From positions 230,095,882-230,159,881 of the forward strand of contig NC_073746.1 of assembly GCF_029784135.1 (NCBI RefSeq): a stretch of DNA of 64,000 bases. Direction: 5' to 3'. Origin of the DNA: Toxorhynchites rutilus septentrionalis (lineage: Eukaryota; Arthropoda; Insecta; Diptera; Culicidae). The position numbers and the translations under genes were made by a program. Within the stretch, counting starts at the first letter, position 1. Each line of letters begins with the position of its first letter. Below, one piece after another: positions 36,423-47,259 of the stretch. A model generated the notes under the pieces. That model ran no database searches. It saw only the letters and a program-made list of their open reading frames with translations, and was not told the DNA's origin.

Positions 36423-37560
36423 GTGAGTTGATTGAATTGGATGAAACTAAAACAATAATAAAGTGTGATTTGGGAAGCGTTGTAAATTAGACCTCAATTA
36501 TCCGTTCTGTAATCTCATCGGTGTGATTGTCAGCTTCATAGATTTATTGTTCATTCTAATTAACACGCTATGCCCGGCCATAATTAAATAAATATGTCGC
36601 TCAAAGGTACAACTGTCCATGCCTACCTTTATCAAATTAACTTATCAACGGAGCTTTGATTCTGCGATGAAATATGCCAATAACAGCGTGATTATTTGTA
36701 CGTAATTATTCCACGCAGTCTGTCAACCCACATTATAGTCATCAATCAAGTCAGAACGGTTGGGTTTTACTCATTCGTTGGAATATGGCAACAGTTCTAA
36801 CCATTCTGAGCGATTATTTACGAGCTCATAAAACGTTCTTTTTGGATGCTTATCAAAATTACGGGAAGCAGTTAATGCCTTTTTCCACCTCTCTTTATGA
36901 AACGCTGGGGAGAAATGTGGATTCCGGTACACATTTATTCTCTGCATGGAGTTTTTTCGCGCATTATTTATCCCCATTCTAATTCTGGCAATTTTAGCAA
37001 TGAATCAGAACCATGGAGAGCTTGTTCGCGACTCATTTTTGTCGCAGGCGGTATACTGTCTAGAAAAATAAGAAGAGTTAATATCACATATATAAAACTA
37101 GAATAATAATCAATATTCTATTAATTTGAATTATTCGAATTCAATACATGCTTAACGCTTAATGATGATGCTCAACGATTTGGAATTTATCAACATAATC
37201 GCTGGAAGTCAAATCAGGCAATTGTGAGAATTTTTGAAGTGACTAAAGTTGACCCCTTAGCGAAGGATAAATTTTTATTTCCGGCATATTAAGCACCATT
37301 TCCATGAATCCTGCTAAAAACTCTTTTAAACTTCCATGAAATCATGTAATTTATATTCGGTAATCACATTCACAGTTCTCCCCGTGTGTTTATCGTCATC
37401 CATATTATTTCTGTCTTCCATGAATCATCTGATCTACTGAAGCACTTATGTTTAGGTTGAACAATTATTAGTATAAACTTTTTACTTTTTCTTGTAACCA
37501 ATTCCTATACTACTACGAGCTTCATACATTTTCCGAACAAAACACAAAAAATAATGCTTA
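36423..37560. other. intron sequence, no feature seen
   Basis: First 1.1 kb of the 14,992-bp kinase intron. Donor GTGAGTTG at its start. Small frames near 36771-37106 on both strands show no family motif. Confidence 0.5.
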
Positions 37561-37562
37561 TT

Positions 37563-37693
37563 AGGTGTGGTGCACAAATTACGCAACGCCAAAATGCGGT
37601 TTTTGGACAACCTACATCCCCCTCCTCTCACTCAACTACAATAAGTAACGCAAGACGGACTCTCCCCCCTTTAAGTTACGTAACGCTAACATA
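37563..37693. mobile_element. decayed short inverted-repeat element (relative of 57403)
   Basis: Left end GGTGCACAAATTACGCAACGCC and right end AAGTTACGTAACGC resemble the inverted ends of the intact 151-bp copy at 57403-57553. Both copies also have G/C-rich blocks beside the ends (CCCCCTCCTCTC, TCTCCCCCCTTT). Confidence 0.6.
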
Positions 37694-38666
37694 ATATGTA
37701 CACAAAGTCAAATTCGTTCGAAAACTTTTCATAATAGTTTAGCTTTCATTAACCCTCCTGTACTCACGTGCAAAATCATAACATGTATACTCGCGCACGG
37801 TGTCACAGACCGAAAATTGAACTTCTCTGTAATGTTGCCATTGTGTATTTTTCAGGCTTTATTGGCATTTATTTGAAGAAGAGGGTATTCTTTATTATGT
37901 TTTAATATTCATCTAATTCAGCCTCCTTAAAAAAGAGTAATTTTCCAACACAAATAACGAAATTCGAATTTTTGTACTGTTATTAATTTAAAGTAAGCAA
38001 TTGAATATAATTCATGGAAGTATAAAGAGCTATAAAATAACATAAAAACTTATTAATCGATTGTAGTTTCATTGGAGTAAGAATCAGAACATACCATAAC
38101 TGCATGCTCGAAACAAACATATTTTTTACATTTCATGCAGTTGTTGCGTTTTTTTCGGGTCTTTTATCGAAGAGAAGAATGTATAACTACCTTCTAAATA
38201 ATTACTAGATGATAAAGGTTCTGGAATATGAAATTTGCTTATTTCTAATATTCTTTGTCTCTGTTTTCTTGGTAAACTAAGAATTAATGCCTTTTTTAGA
38301 CTTTAAACTTCCTTTTCATTTTCTTGTTTTCTTGTCGATATTGTCCATTATAAAAAAAATATCCCCGAAACTGTAACTGTTAAAAATTACCATAAGCTAC
38401 CGATTAGTTTATAGTTTACTGTTAACAATTCTTTCACAAGTGAAGTTTTTTCACAAGGGTTTATATGTATGACCATTATATTTAGCGAATAACTATGCGA
38501 AAGAAAGCATGAATCTAACGATGAATATATCGACGAATAGTTAATATATGGATCCGTTCAATCCAGTTACAAAAGGGACTGAAATCAAATAAGAATAGTC
38601 CGGTAATAATCTTATGCATTATATTAAATAAATATTCTACGCCACTAACATTAATTTATACATTTC
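37694..38666. other. AT-rich intron, one MITE end
   Basis: No gene. At about 37750-37815, TTAACCCTCCTGTACTCACG and GTGTCACAGACCGAAA resemble one end of the TTAA-type element at 38985, but the partner end is not visible. Confidence 0.4.
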
Positions 38667-38682
38667 ATTCAACAATATTCTA

Positions 38683-38934
38683 CTGTGCACCCGTGGCCGA
38701 GTGTTTAGCGTCTCACATTATCATGCCGGGTGTTCGGGTTCGATTCCCGTTCTGGCCGAGGGTTTTTTCCTTCGACTTGCACTGTGGTTACGCGTATTCT
38801 AGAGCTTGCCCCTCGGAATACATTCAAGGCGTGTTATTTGGCTTAAAAAATCTCAACTATAAGTATTAATAAATGTCGCTAGTTAATGCATACGTTGAGA
38901 CGGCAAAAGACAGGGAACGTTAACGCCATTCACG
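38683..38934 (+). mobile_element. tRNA-derived SINE, 252 bp, 16-bp target duplication
   Basis: Flanked by ATTCAACAATATTCTA at 38667-38682 and 38935-38950. Its head is tRNA-like: CCCGTGGCCGAGTGTTTAGC with the A box, and GGTGTTCGGGTTCGATTCCC with an excellent B box, then an unrelated body. A second copy in reverse orientation is at 46742-47012. The body (GTTTGGCTTAAG-type, AACGTATGCATTAACTAGCG) is shared by both. Feilai- or Gecko-type SINEs of Aedes are candidates; I do not assign the name. Confidence 0.93.
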
Positions 38935-38984
38935 ATTCAACAATATTCTAGGATATGAAAAAAGGCACTTGTCCAAAAAAGTTA

Positions 38985-39183
38985 CTCCTATACTCGCGTC
39001 GGTGTGTCAGACCGAAAGTGTTAAAAAAGTGACACACGTCCCCTTTGTACCAACACATGCGATACGCTAAACGATGACGAACCACGAATAACGAAGCGCA
39101 AAGTCGCAGTGTTGATATTTTCTGAGAAATGAACGAATTATTGATTTCTCGGTCTGACAAACCAATGCGCGAGTATAGGAGTG
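38985..39183. mobile_element. 199-bp MITE with TTAA target site
   Basis: Ends ACTCCTATACTCGCG and, inverted, CACTCCTATACTCGCG, followed inside by a GGT(G/T)TGTCAGACCGA block on both sides. The right flank is TTAA (39184-39187) and the left flank TTAC, one base off. This fits a piggyBac-type MITE. Confidence 0.75.
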
Positions 39184-39287
39184 TTAAGTAATGAAAATCA
39201 AAGTAAAAAAATCATACATCTGCCAGATCGGAATCTTCTGTTCATACGGAAGTTCCTTACATGCAAGTTACTTATATATGAGGTGCT

Positions 39288-39480
39288 CAAAATGAAAGGA
39301 GTGTAAGTGACATCATCGATTTCTCTACATCGACTCTCTCTTTCTCTCTTTTGGTCATAACTCAGCTGCAAACACATTCCCAGCTGTATTTGATAATGTG
39401 GAAGAGAGGTCATCTATCCAATTTTATAGCAAACTCAAATTGGAACGTAACTCAACTGCAAGAGTTATTGAGGGGTATTG
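39288..39480 (+). mobile_element. MITE fragment, relative of 39780
   Basis: Begins GAGGTGCTCAAAATGAAAGG, then GTGTAAGTGACATCATCGAT, and CACATTCCCAGCTGTATTTG, matching the first 200 bp of the copy at 39780. The right end is missing. Confidence 0.65.
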
Positions 39481-39779
39481 TAGTGTAGAGGCACAAATTT
39501 CGGACGTTTTTTCGAGCTCAAAAAAATTAAACAAAAGATATTTTTACTATCCATTATATCATTATGAGTTTGTCTATATTTTAACTTTTTTATGAGAAAT
39601 TTTTAAATATTGTAGAGTCATTTGTTGATGAACTCGACCCTAAAATTCAAATCCATATTTACGGGGACTTCAATCAAAATACAATTGATTTCATTGTAGA
39701 CGAGGAGAACGAATCAATCTCACTCCCGATTGTAGGCGAAAATGAGACATTGCAAAAAAATAAGAAAATAAGTTGAGGG

Positions 39780-40023
39780 GCTTAGAATGAAAGGGGTGTA
39801 AGTGATTTGATCGATTTCTCTACATCGATTCTCTCTTTTGGTCATAGCTTAGCCTCAAATACATTCCCAGCTGTATTTGACAATGTGGAAGATAGGTCAG
39901 AACCTCACCTATCAGATTCTATAACTTAAATTGGAACGTTTTTGCAATTGACTTATTAACTAAAGAAAAAGTTGATGAAGAGAAATCGATCAAGTCACTT
40001 ACAGCCCTTGCATTCTGAGCCCC
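39780..40023. mobile_element. MITE inside the Jockey element, 244 bp
   Basis: Inverted ends GGGGCTTAGAATGAAAGGGG and GGGGCTCAGAATGCAAGGGC (read inward), then GTAAGTGA and a GATCGATTTCTC block on both sides. The coding sequence of the retrotransposon resumes right after it. Diverged relatives are at 7730, 39288 and the right end at 45885-45955. Confidence 0.8.
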
Positions 40024-40033
40024 TCAACTTATT

Positions 40034-40885
40034 TTCGATAAAACAAGCCAACTAGGCCTATGTCAAATCAATCCTATTTCAAATGAACTAAATTGTTTCC
40101 TAGACATGTTGTTTACTAATTGCACAGAAGATTTCCATGTTTCGAAAGCTGAATGTCCTCTTTGGAAAAATGAAAAATTCTACACCGCTATAGAATACTC
40201 TTTATTTATCGATAGCACAAGTACATGCCCCGCCGATTGCGATTTTGAGATAAATTTTGATTTCAAAAAGGCAGACTACGAGCAAATTAATTGTAAGCTT
40301 AATGATATAAATTGGTCATTTCTACTTAAAGATGAAATGAACATAGACAAAGCTGTTGAAATTTTTGATGATAATCTGTATAGAATCATAAGCGAACATG
40401 TTCCAACAAAAAAAGAAAAATCTTATACAAATTCAAAAATACCAGTATGGTTCACTCGTGATATTAAAAATCTCAAAAACAAAAAACAAAAAGCTCATAA
40501 AAGATACAAAGCAAGCGAAACTTTGGATAATTTAACCATATACAAAGATATTTGTAAAAACCTTGATACGAAAATATCACTACAATATGAAAGCTATATT
40601 ACAAGGATAGAAAATAATATTAAATCCGATCCTAAGAAATTTTTCAATTTTGCCAGCGATTAGATGAAATCTAATAATTTCCCATTAAGTATGAAATTTG
40701 GAGAATACGTTGGATCAAATGATAGTTATATCAGTAATCAATTCGTCCGTTTTTTCCAAGGTAACTACACAACAAATAACGTGGTTCGAGATTACGATTA
40801 TTTTTCGTTTTTACCCGAATGTGCAAACTCGGTCTCAATTGATAATATTACCGCTAACGAAGTTCTTATCGCGCTGGAGGATCTC
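40034..40885 (+). pseudogene. Jockey ORF2 endonuclease-RT linker region
   Basis: One long frame begins within the linker (QLGLCQINPISNELNCFLDM) and runs through NSKIPVWFTRDIKNLKNKKQ, the conserved W(F/Y)..D.. block found between endonuclease and reverse transcriptase in Jockey-type proteins, to FFNFASD. A TAG at 40661 replaces an expected Lys codon; the same frame then continues (MKSNNFPLSMKFGEYVGSND) to about LIALEDL, where the composite insertion begins. So one in-frame stop and one insertion disable it. Confidence 0.8.
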
Positions 40886-43158
40886 ATTGCATATTTCAGG
40901 TGGATACGTTTATACTCCATGTTGAATGTAGGACCTGAAGTATCAGCTGGAATTAGGCTTAGGTTTGCTCAGATATCTGGTCTCGAAAACGATTAACAGA
41001 CCGATTTCGGGTAACCAGTGAAACAGAAATTCCTTTGTAAATTCAAGGCTAATACTGACATAGGTAGTGGGTTCAATTCCTGATCGGTCAAGGATTTTTT
41101 TTCGGGTTGGAAACTTTCTTGACATGCCTTGGGATAAGTAATGGGCCTGAAGTAGAGATAGGCGAGCGCTCACGAGTCGCTCATTTGAGCCGGTACGTCA
41201 GAAAGAGCGTGCGATCCACAGTTCTTTAAAAATGAGCCGCGGCTCTCAAATTAACGGCTCTTATATGTACGGCTCTTGAATAAACCATGGTTCAAAAAAG
41301 ACCCACGGTTCTTTTATGAGCTGTTAAGAGCCGTTCATTTGAGAACCACGGTTCAAAAAAGAACTGCGGTTCATAAAAGAACCGTGTTTCTTTTAAGAGC
41401 CGGCTTCTTGATAAAGAACCGTGAATCGTACGCTCGTTCTGACGAACCGTGGCTTGCGGCAGTGCGGAAGAAATATATGTTTCCCATGCTGCTTTTTAAG
41501 CGATTTCATTTAACTGTTTGTATGTTTGTAAATTTTGGCGGATTACATATTTTCTCGAAACCCCATAAATATGGGTATCTAATGAAAGGACTCGACTAGT
41601 AGAACACAGTTATTTATGTAAAATGGAAATCCAAGATGGTGGGCGTTACAAAATGGCAGACAACTAATTTCGTCAAAACCCCATCAATATGAGTATCAAA
41701 TGAAAGGGCTTGACTAGTAATTCACAGTTATTTATGAAAAATGTAAATCCAATATGGCCGCCATCCCAAAATGGCAAAATATGTATTTTTTTCGAAACCC
41801 CCTCAATATGGGTATTTAATGAAAGGACTTGACTAGAAGGACACAGTTATTTATGTAAAATGGAAATCCAAGATGTCGGCCGTTGTAAAATGACAGACTA
41901 CATATTTTGCCAAAACCTCATCAATATGGGTATCAAATAAAAGGACTTGACTAGTAGAACACAGTTATTCATGAAAAATGTAATTCCAAAATGGCGACCG
42001 TTACGAAATGGCAGACTACATTTCTTTGAAAACCCCATCATATGGGTATCAGATGAACGGGCTCGACTAGTAAATCACAGTTATTTATGATAAATCCAAC
42101 CCGCATATGGGTATCGAATGAAATTATTTGACTAATATAATATAGTTAATCATGAAAACTTTCCATTCGAAATATTTTAAAAACGTTTGGGATATGAAAT
42201 GGGAAGAAAACTGTGAAGTTATCGGAAACTGCTATATTCTCCCGACTGATAATTCGACATGATCAACATTATATGGATCAAGTGAAATCAGTTCTAGTGA
42301 TTATAAAAAAGCTCTGTATGAATTGGTTTCGGAGCTGGTAAAGTGATCTACAAATTAGTAGTACTTGTTAGTAGCCTAACAAATACTGCTAGATCCTCGC
42401 TTCAAGCAGCAAGGTTTTGGGGATAATAGGGACACCAGTCGTTGATATGGATGCTTAAATTGACATCCATAGAATACACACCTACGAAACTATGTATTCC
42501 GGCGACTTCAGTACCATGTGAGTGAGTTTTTCCGAAAGCAAGACAAGTTTGCAGTGACAGATGTAGTAGACTTTCATCAGATAACATTGAAAAGATAATG
42601 TTTATAAATAAAAAAGAATAAAGAAGATCATTGTGATGAAATATATCAGAGAAAACCTTCAGTAAAGTAATATTTTTACTTTTCTCTGCACTGATTATTG
42701 TTTTAAAGCTTATTTCTTATGTCTTACATTCTTTACATATCCGAATAAACTAGTTCTTCAAAAGAGCCGTCGAGCCGCTCAAATGAGCCGTCTCTTTTCA
42801 TTGAGCGTATCGGCTAGAATTAGGCTTGGGTTTGCTCAGCTGCTTGAACTCGGAAACGATAGAATCGTGACCGGGGATCTGATGAAGCGGGAATTCCCTT
42901 GTAAATTTGTGGCTAATACTGACATAGGTATTGTGTTCAATTCCCGATCGGTCTAGGGTCTTCCCGGGTTGGAAATTCTCTCGACATGCTATGGAATAAA
43001 TACGATCAGATAATGGCTTATATTGTTCTTTCGGTTAGTAATCTATGTCTGCTAGATAACCAGTCCGTTTTCCTTTCAATTTATTTTGCATACTGGTTGG
43101 TTGATGAAAAATATAAATACCGTAATATAATAATTATCAATAAGATGAGGTGGGACCA
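40886..43158. mobile_element. composite insertion within the Jockey element
   Basis: This 2.27-kb block separates the linker from the reverse transcriptase. It contains, in order, a repeat (40949-41160), a hAT-like end rich in GAGCCG/CGGTTC words (41160-41470), a 117-bp tandem array (41540-42180), another GAGCCG-rich end (42765-42810), and a second copy of the first repeat (42812-43000). The outer repeats are direct and about three-quarters identical by eye. They carry a B-box-like GTGTTCAATTCCCGATCGG, so they may be SINE-related. No transposase was found. Confidence 0.6.
41540..42180 (+). repeat. 117-bp tandem repeat, about 5 units
   Basis: Each unit has a CCCCAT(C/A)AATATGGGTATC start, then AATGAAAGGACT(T/C)GACTAGTAG and ACACAGTTATTTATG, then a variable AAATCCAAGATGG part. 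Unit starts lie near 41559, 41676, 41794, 41911 and 42028; the last unit is shortened. Confidence 0.88.
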
Positions 43159-43159
43159 T

Positions 43160-44214
43160 CATCATTTATAAAAAATCATTCCTACTACCCATATTCAAAT
43201 CTGGTAACCGTTCTGACATAAATAACAATCGTGGCATCGCCATATAATCTTGTAAGTATTCCCAAATTATTTGAATCCATTGTCAATACTAAAATGTTCA
43301 ATCCGTTAAAACATTATATTTCACCTAATCAACATGGTTTTTATAAAGGAAGATCCACTGCCGCAAATCTGTTAGAATTTGTATCCTATTCTCTTGCGGC
43401 AATGGATAGCGGCAACGTTGTCGAGACTCTTTATACAGACTTCAGCAAGGCTTTCGACAGAGTAGATATTCCCATGCTTATTTTCAAGCTCCAACGTATG
43501 GGAGTAACTGGAATTCTATTGAAGTGGGTAGAATCTTACCTCACCAATAGAACACAGTTTGTTCGCTTTAGAGGAAAAATCTCTAATCCAGTGAATGTCA
43601 CATCCGGAGTTCCACAGGTTCTTACTTAGGCCTTTTACTTTTCATCCTATTCGTAAACGATGTGTCACTAGTATTAACTAAACTCAACATTCTAATATAT
43701 GCCGATGATATGAAATTGTACATGTAAATATCCAAATAAAAACATTGTATATAAGTTTTGTAAGATCTATTTTAGAATATTGCAGTGTTGTATGGGCACC
43801 CTATCAAGAACCGCACTCCAATCGAATAGAATCAGTACAAAAACAATTTTTATTATTTGTCATGAGAAAGCTAGGCTGGACAACATATCCCTTCCCCCAT
43901 ATGAAGCTCGTTGTATGTTAATAAATATTGAAACACTTGAGAAACGCAGAGAAAATGCCACAATTTCATGTTTAATTGATTTAGTTTCACACAGAATTAG
44001 AAACTTACTTGAAAATCTAAGTTTTTATGCACCAACACGAGCCTTGCGAGCACGGAGTTTGTTCAAATCAACTTCATTTCTAACTTTATATGCTATGAAT
44101 GGTCCACTTAATAGAATGATGAGAACGTACAATAAGTACAGTAATGTAATTAATGTGACAATGACTACGAAATTATTGAAAAATTCATTTACTGAAAGAT
44201 CATTGCATTCGTGA
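43160..44214 (+). pseudogene. Jockey reverse transcriptase and C-terminal region
   Basis: KKSFLLPIFKSGNRSDINNN opens the reverse transcriptase; then HGFYKGRSTAANLLEFV, the motif-A block LYTDFSKAFDRVDIPML with a catalytic Asp, and the SGVPQ block at about 43600. A frameshift follows, then LIYADDMKLYM with the YADD box near 43700. A deletion removes the next part, and the frame 43780-44214 gives the C-terminal domain, including a PPYEARCMLINIETLEKRRE block and APTRALRARSLF. Enzymatic residues survive but the frame is broken at least twice. Confidence 0.88.
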
Positions 44215-44446
44215 ATTACAGTTTTGTCATATATGTTTGCTGCGTTGCTTTTCTTAATTCATTATTAATACAAAATACATGATACCTCTGATAATTGATT
44301 TTCATATATATAGCTATAAATTATTCATTAAGTATATTGTAATTGTAATGTAATGTATGTAATTGTTGTCTACTATAGACTGACGAAATAAAGAATAAAG
44401 AATAACAATAAAACAAAAATAATATTCGGAGAAAAAATATTCTTAA

Positions 44447-45361
44447 CTAACTGACCCGGCAAACTTCGTCCCGCCCAAATTAGTTTTCGTTATCAATAGC
44501 TTCAAACATTCACGTTATCTTACTAAGCGCAAGTTCATGAGTCCAATCGCAGAACTGTTCATTGATTGATCTTCTAATCACCCCTTTGAATTTACCTTTT
44601 ACTGAAAAATTCCTAGTACTTCTACCAAAATTCATCATTACATTATCAGATTATTTTCAGACACAATTTTCGTTCAAGATTTTTCAACCACTTGCAAATA
44701 ACATGTTTCTCCGTTACATGGAATAAATGTTTGATACAGAAAATATGATAGAATAAAGACAGACCCCTCCCCTCTTCTCCCCTTAGAGAAGAGTATCTTA
44801 CCACGATAGAATAATTTATTGTACCCTAAAACCTCCAAATGCCAAATTTCGTTTCATTTGCTTGATTAATTCTCGAGTAATGTAGAAATTTGTGTTTCAT
44901 TTGTATGGCAGCCTCCCCTTAGAGAGGGGTGAAAAGTGTCTAACCACCGTGAAAACATTTTGCTGCGCCCTACAACCTTCATATACCTAATTTGGTTTCG
45001 TTTACTTGATTAATTCTCGAGTAATGCAGAAATTTGTGTTTCATTTGTATCGCAGCCCCCCGTTGAGAGAAGGAGGAAGAGTCTTTAACCACCATAGAAT
45101 CATTTATTGCACCCTAAAACCGCCACATGCCAAATTTAGTTTCGTTTGTTTGATTAATTCTCGAGTAATGCAAAAAATTGTGTTTCATTTGTATGGCAGC
45201 CCCTTTCTAAGAGAGGGGGAGGGGTCTCAAACTATCATGAAAACCTTCCTCGGCCCCAAAAACCCCTACATACCAATTTTCATGTCGATCGGTTCAGTAG
45301 TTTCCGAGTCCATAAGAATCAGACAGACAGACAGAAATCCATTTTCATATATATATATAGA
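44447..45361 (-). mobile_element. non-autonomous Helitron, 915 bp
   Basis: Reverse-orientation relative of 10267-11348. The 3' end is at the left: GTTTGCCGGGTCAGTTAG|T (CTRR degraded to TTAG). The 5' end is at the right: TCTATATATATATATGAAAA with CAGACAGACAG complement inside. Shared internal wording includes GAACCGATC(G/A)ACATGAAAA and the GGTTTT(G/A)GGG blocks. The internal CTCTCTAAGGGG-type segment is repeated about three times. Confidence 0.85.
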
Positions 45362-46111
45362 TTCCATGGTTATAAGCTAATAAAGTTAGAGGGTTAAAAA
45401 AGTTGTGTCATGGCGTACACGTTTCCAGTACTTCTGGTTATCTGAAACAGATTCTGAATCAGTGAAGATTTCGCTATCGCATGAACCTCGGACGAAAAAA
45501 ATGAAGAGAAAAATGCTGATTTTAAAGTGTTTCCCGATTTTTGTTAAAATAGTAAAATTAAAAAACTACAAGTTTTTATTAGTTCATGCGATAGAAAGAT
45601 GCATACAGATTGCAATCATATAAATTTGACATAAATCGGTTCAGTAGAACTTGTGATATCGTGTACGCCAGTTTGAAAGAAAAACTAGTTTCGAGAAAAA
45701 CGCGTTCGAAGTTAATTGTTATCGCCGTACTAGATGAGATATCGCATCACTAAAATGGCTATAACTCGGTAAATAATGGGATTTTCTGAAAGTCCTTCCT
45801 AGAGTATATTCTTGTATGCCTAAACATTAGGAATAAGAAGAAATAAAATTTTGATTTTTTTCAAACTTCTAACTAGAATACTACCTTAACTAAAGAGAAG
45901 GTTGATGAAGAGAAACCTATCAAATCACTTACACCCCTTTCCTTCTGAGCCTCTCATATTATATGTGACTGCGGAAGAACTTCCACAGGTTCACAGAATT
46001 TCTAAAAAACAGAGACGGAACATTATTGCTCACATCCAGGGTTGCCAACTATAATTCAAAAAAATCAGGAAGAATGAAAATGAAAATCAGGATAAATCAG
46101 GATAGCTCATA
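45362..46111. other. intron sequence with one MITE end
   Basis: No gene. The segment 45885-45955 (GTTGATGAAGAGAAACCTAT, CTTACACCCCTTTCC, CTGAGCCTCTCAT) matches the right end of the MITE at 39780. The rest is AT-rich with AACTCGGTAAATAATGGG-type repeats seen also near 61180. Confidence 0.5.
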
Positions 46112-46280
46112 TTAGGTTGTCCGAAAAGTTAATGTCGATTTTTGGGAAAACAAAAACATAATTTTCAATCAAAGCATTATAATTTAATTTTATATAAATA
46201 GTTCTTTTTCACAATCTTTCGCCATTTTTCACATAGCATAAATATTCTATCCTCCCAGAACATGTTTGCTTCCTCGTCGA
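46112..46280 (-). mobile_element. mariner-like element, one end with transposase tail
   Basis: TTAGGTTGTCCGAAAAGTTA is a mariner-like terminus with TA before it. The minus strand then gives a tail reading MLCEKWRKIVKKN, near the usual LPEKWQKVIE end of such transposases. The other terminus is not visible. Confidence 0.6.
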
Positions 46281-46462
46281 AAACTGCTGCGAGCCATATA
46301 TGTGAAAAACAGGTTGCTTGGTAGTAGCTCATAATACAGAATCCATTCCGAATCCCACCAGAAACAGAGTATATATTTCTTCAAGCGAAAACCGGATATG
46401 TAAAAGAATTAATAAGCATGGTATAAATCCTCGCACGAGCGGAAATGCTAGTGTTTAGCCTG

Positions 46463-46637
46463 AAGCATAGACGATGGATTCAGTGAAAAATTGAATATTG
46501 ATTTCTCTGCAATTGACTGTAGTGTAGAATTTTCGGAAAAAATTTAAATCGTTTATATTTTTTCCGAAAAGTCTACACTACAGTCAATTGCAGAGAAATC
46601 AATATTCAATTTTTCACTGAATCCATCGTCTATGCTT
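46463..46637. repeat. hairpin with 81-bp arms and 13-nt loop
   Basis: Arms 46463-46543 and 46557-46637 are reverse complements with one mismatch. The loop is TTAAATCGTTTAT. The arms start AAGCATAGACGATGGATTCA. No part recurs elsewhere in the window. Confidence 0.97.
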
Positions 46638-46741
46638 TGAAATGAAATTTTACTAGACAAATGAGAAAGCATATCAACAGTGGAAGACTTGTCGAATTTT
46701 TCATGATATTTAGTACGGTTATAGATATATTTACCATAGTC

Positions 46742-47012
46742 TATTTCTTGAATGGCGTTAACGTTCCCTGTGGAACTTTTGCCGCCTCAACGTATGCATT
46801 AACTAGCGTAATTTATTAATACTTATTTGAGATTTCTTAAGCCAAATAACACGCCTCTAATGTATTCCGAGGGACAAGCTCTAGAATACGCGTGACCACA
46901 GTGCAATTCGAAGGAAATTTCTCTGAGAAAAATCCCCCAGCCAGAACGGGAACCGAACCCGAACACCCGGTATGATAATGTGAGATGCTAACCACTCGGC
47001 CACGTGTGCACG
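46742..47012 (-). mobile_element. tRNA-derived SINE, reverse copy, 15-bp target duplication
   Basis: Flanked by ATATTTACCATAGTC at 46727-46741 and 47013-47027. On the minus strand the head reads CACGTGGCCGAGTGGTTAGC then GGTTCGGTTCCCGTTCTGG, matching the copy at 38683. Confidence 0.93.
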
Positions 47013-47259
47013 ATATTTACCATAGTCCCATCATTAAAATTGATTCTACTTTGAATCAGACGAAGAAACTACATATAAAATCTGACTGCGGATTCAAAAT
47101 GTTTCTCTATTTTACACTCTGAAATGTATTCCTACATTAATAACTCTGGGGATATATATACATACACATTATCGTCGATAAACCTGTGTTGTTCCTCAAA
47201 CTTAATCTCGTTGTAATTTCATAAATACTTCAAACAATCTGGTTTCATAAAATTTTCTA

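Larger units (their letters stand above)
39611..44418 (+). mobile_element. Jockey-type non-LTR retrotransposon, disrupted
   Basis: A 5'-truncated element whose pieces are collinear across 4.8 kb. The pieces are: the end of the endonuclease (HIYGDFNQNT near 39655), a linker domain (40034-40885), reverse transcriptase (43160 to about 43730), the C-terminal domain (to 44214) and a 3' tail ending in AATAAAGAATAAAGAATAAC. It is broken by a MITE (39780-40023) and a 2.3-kb composite insertion (40886-43158). Target duplications were not identified. The element tail is directly followed by the Helitron at 44447. Confidence 0.82.

Noticed and set aside
38690..38760. Functional tRNA gene
   Set aside because: The B box is good, but it is the head of a SINE with a 16-bp target duplication and a second copy at 46742; the acceptor stem is not matched.
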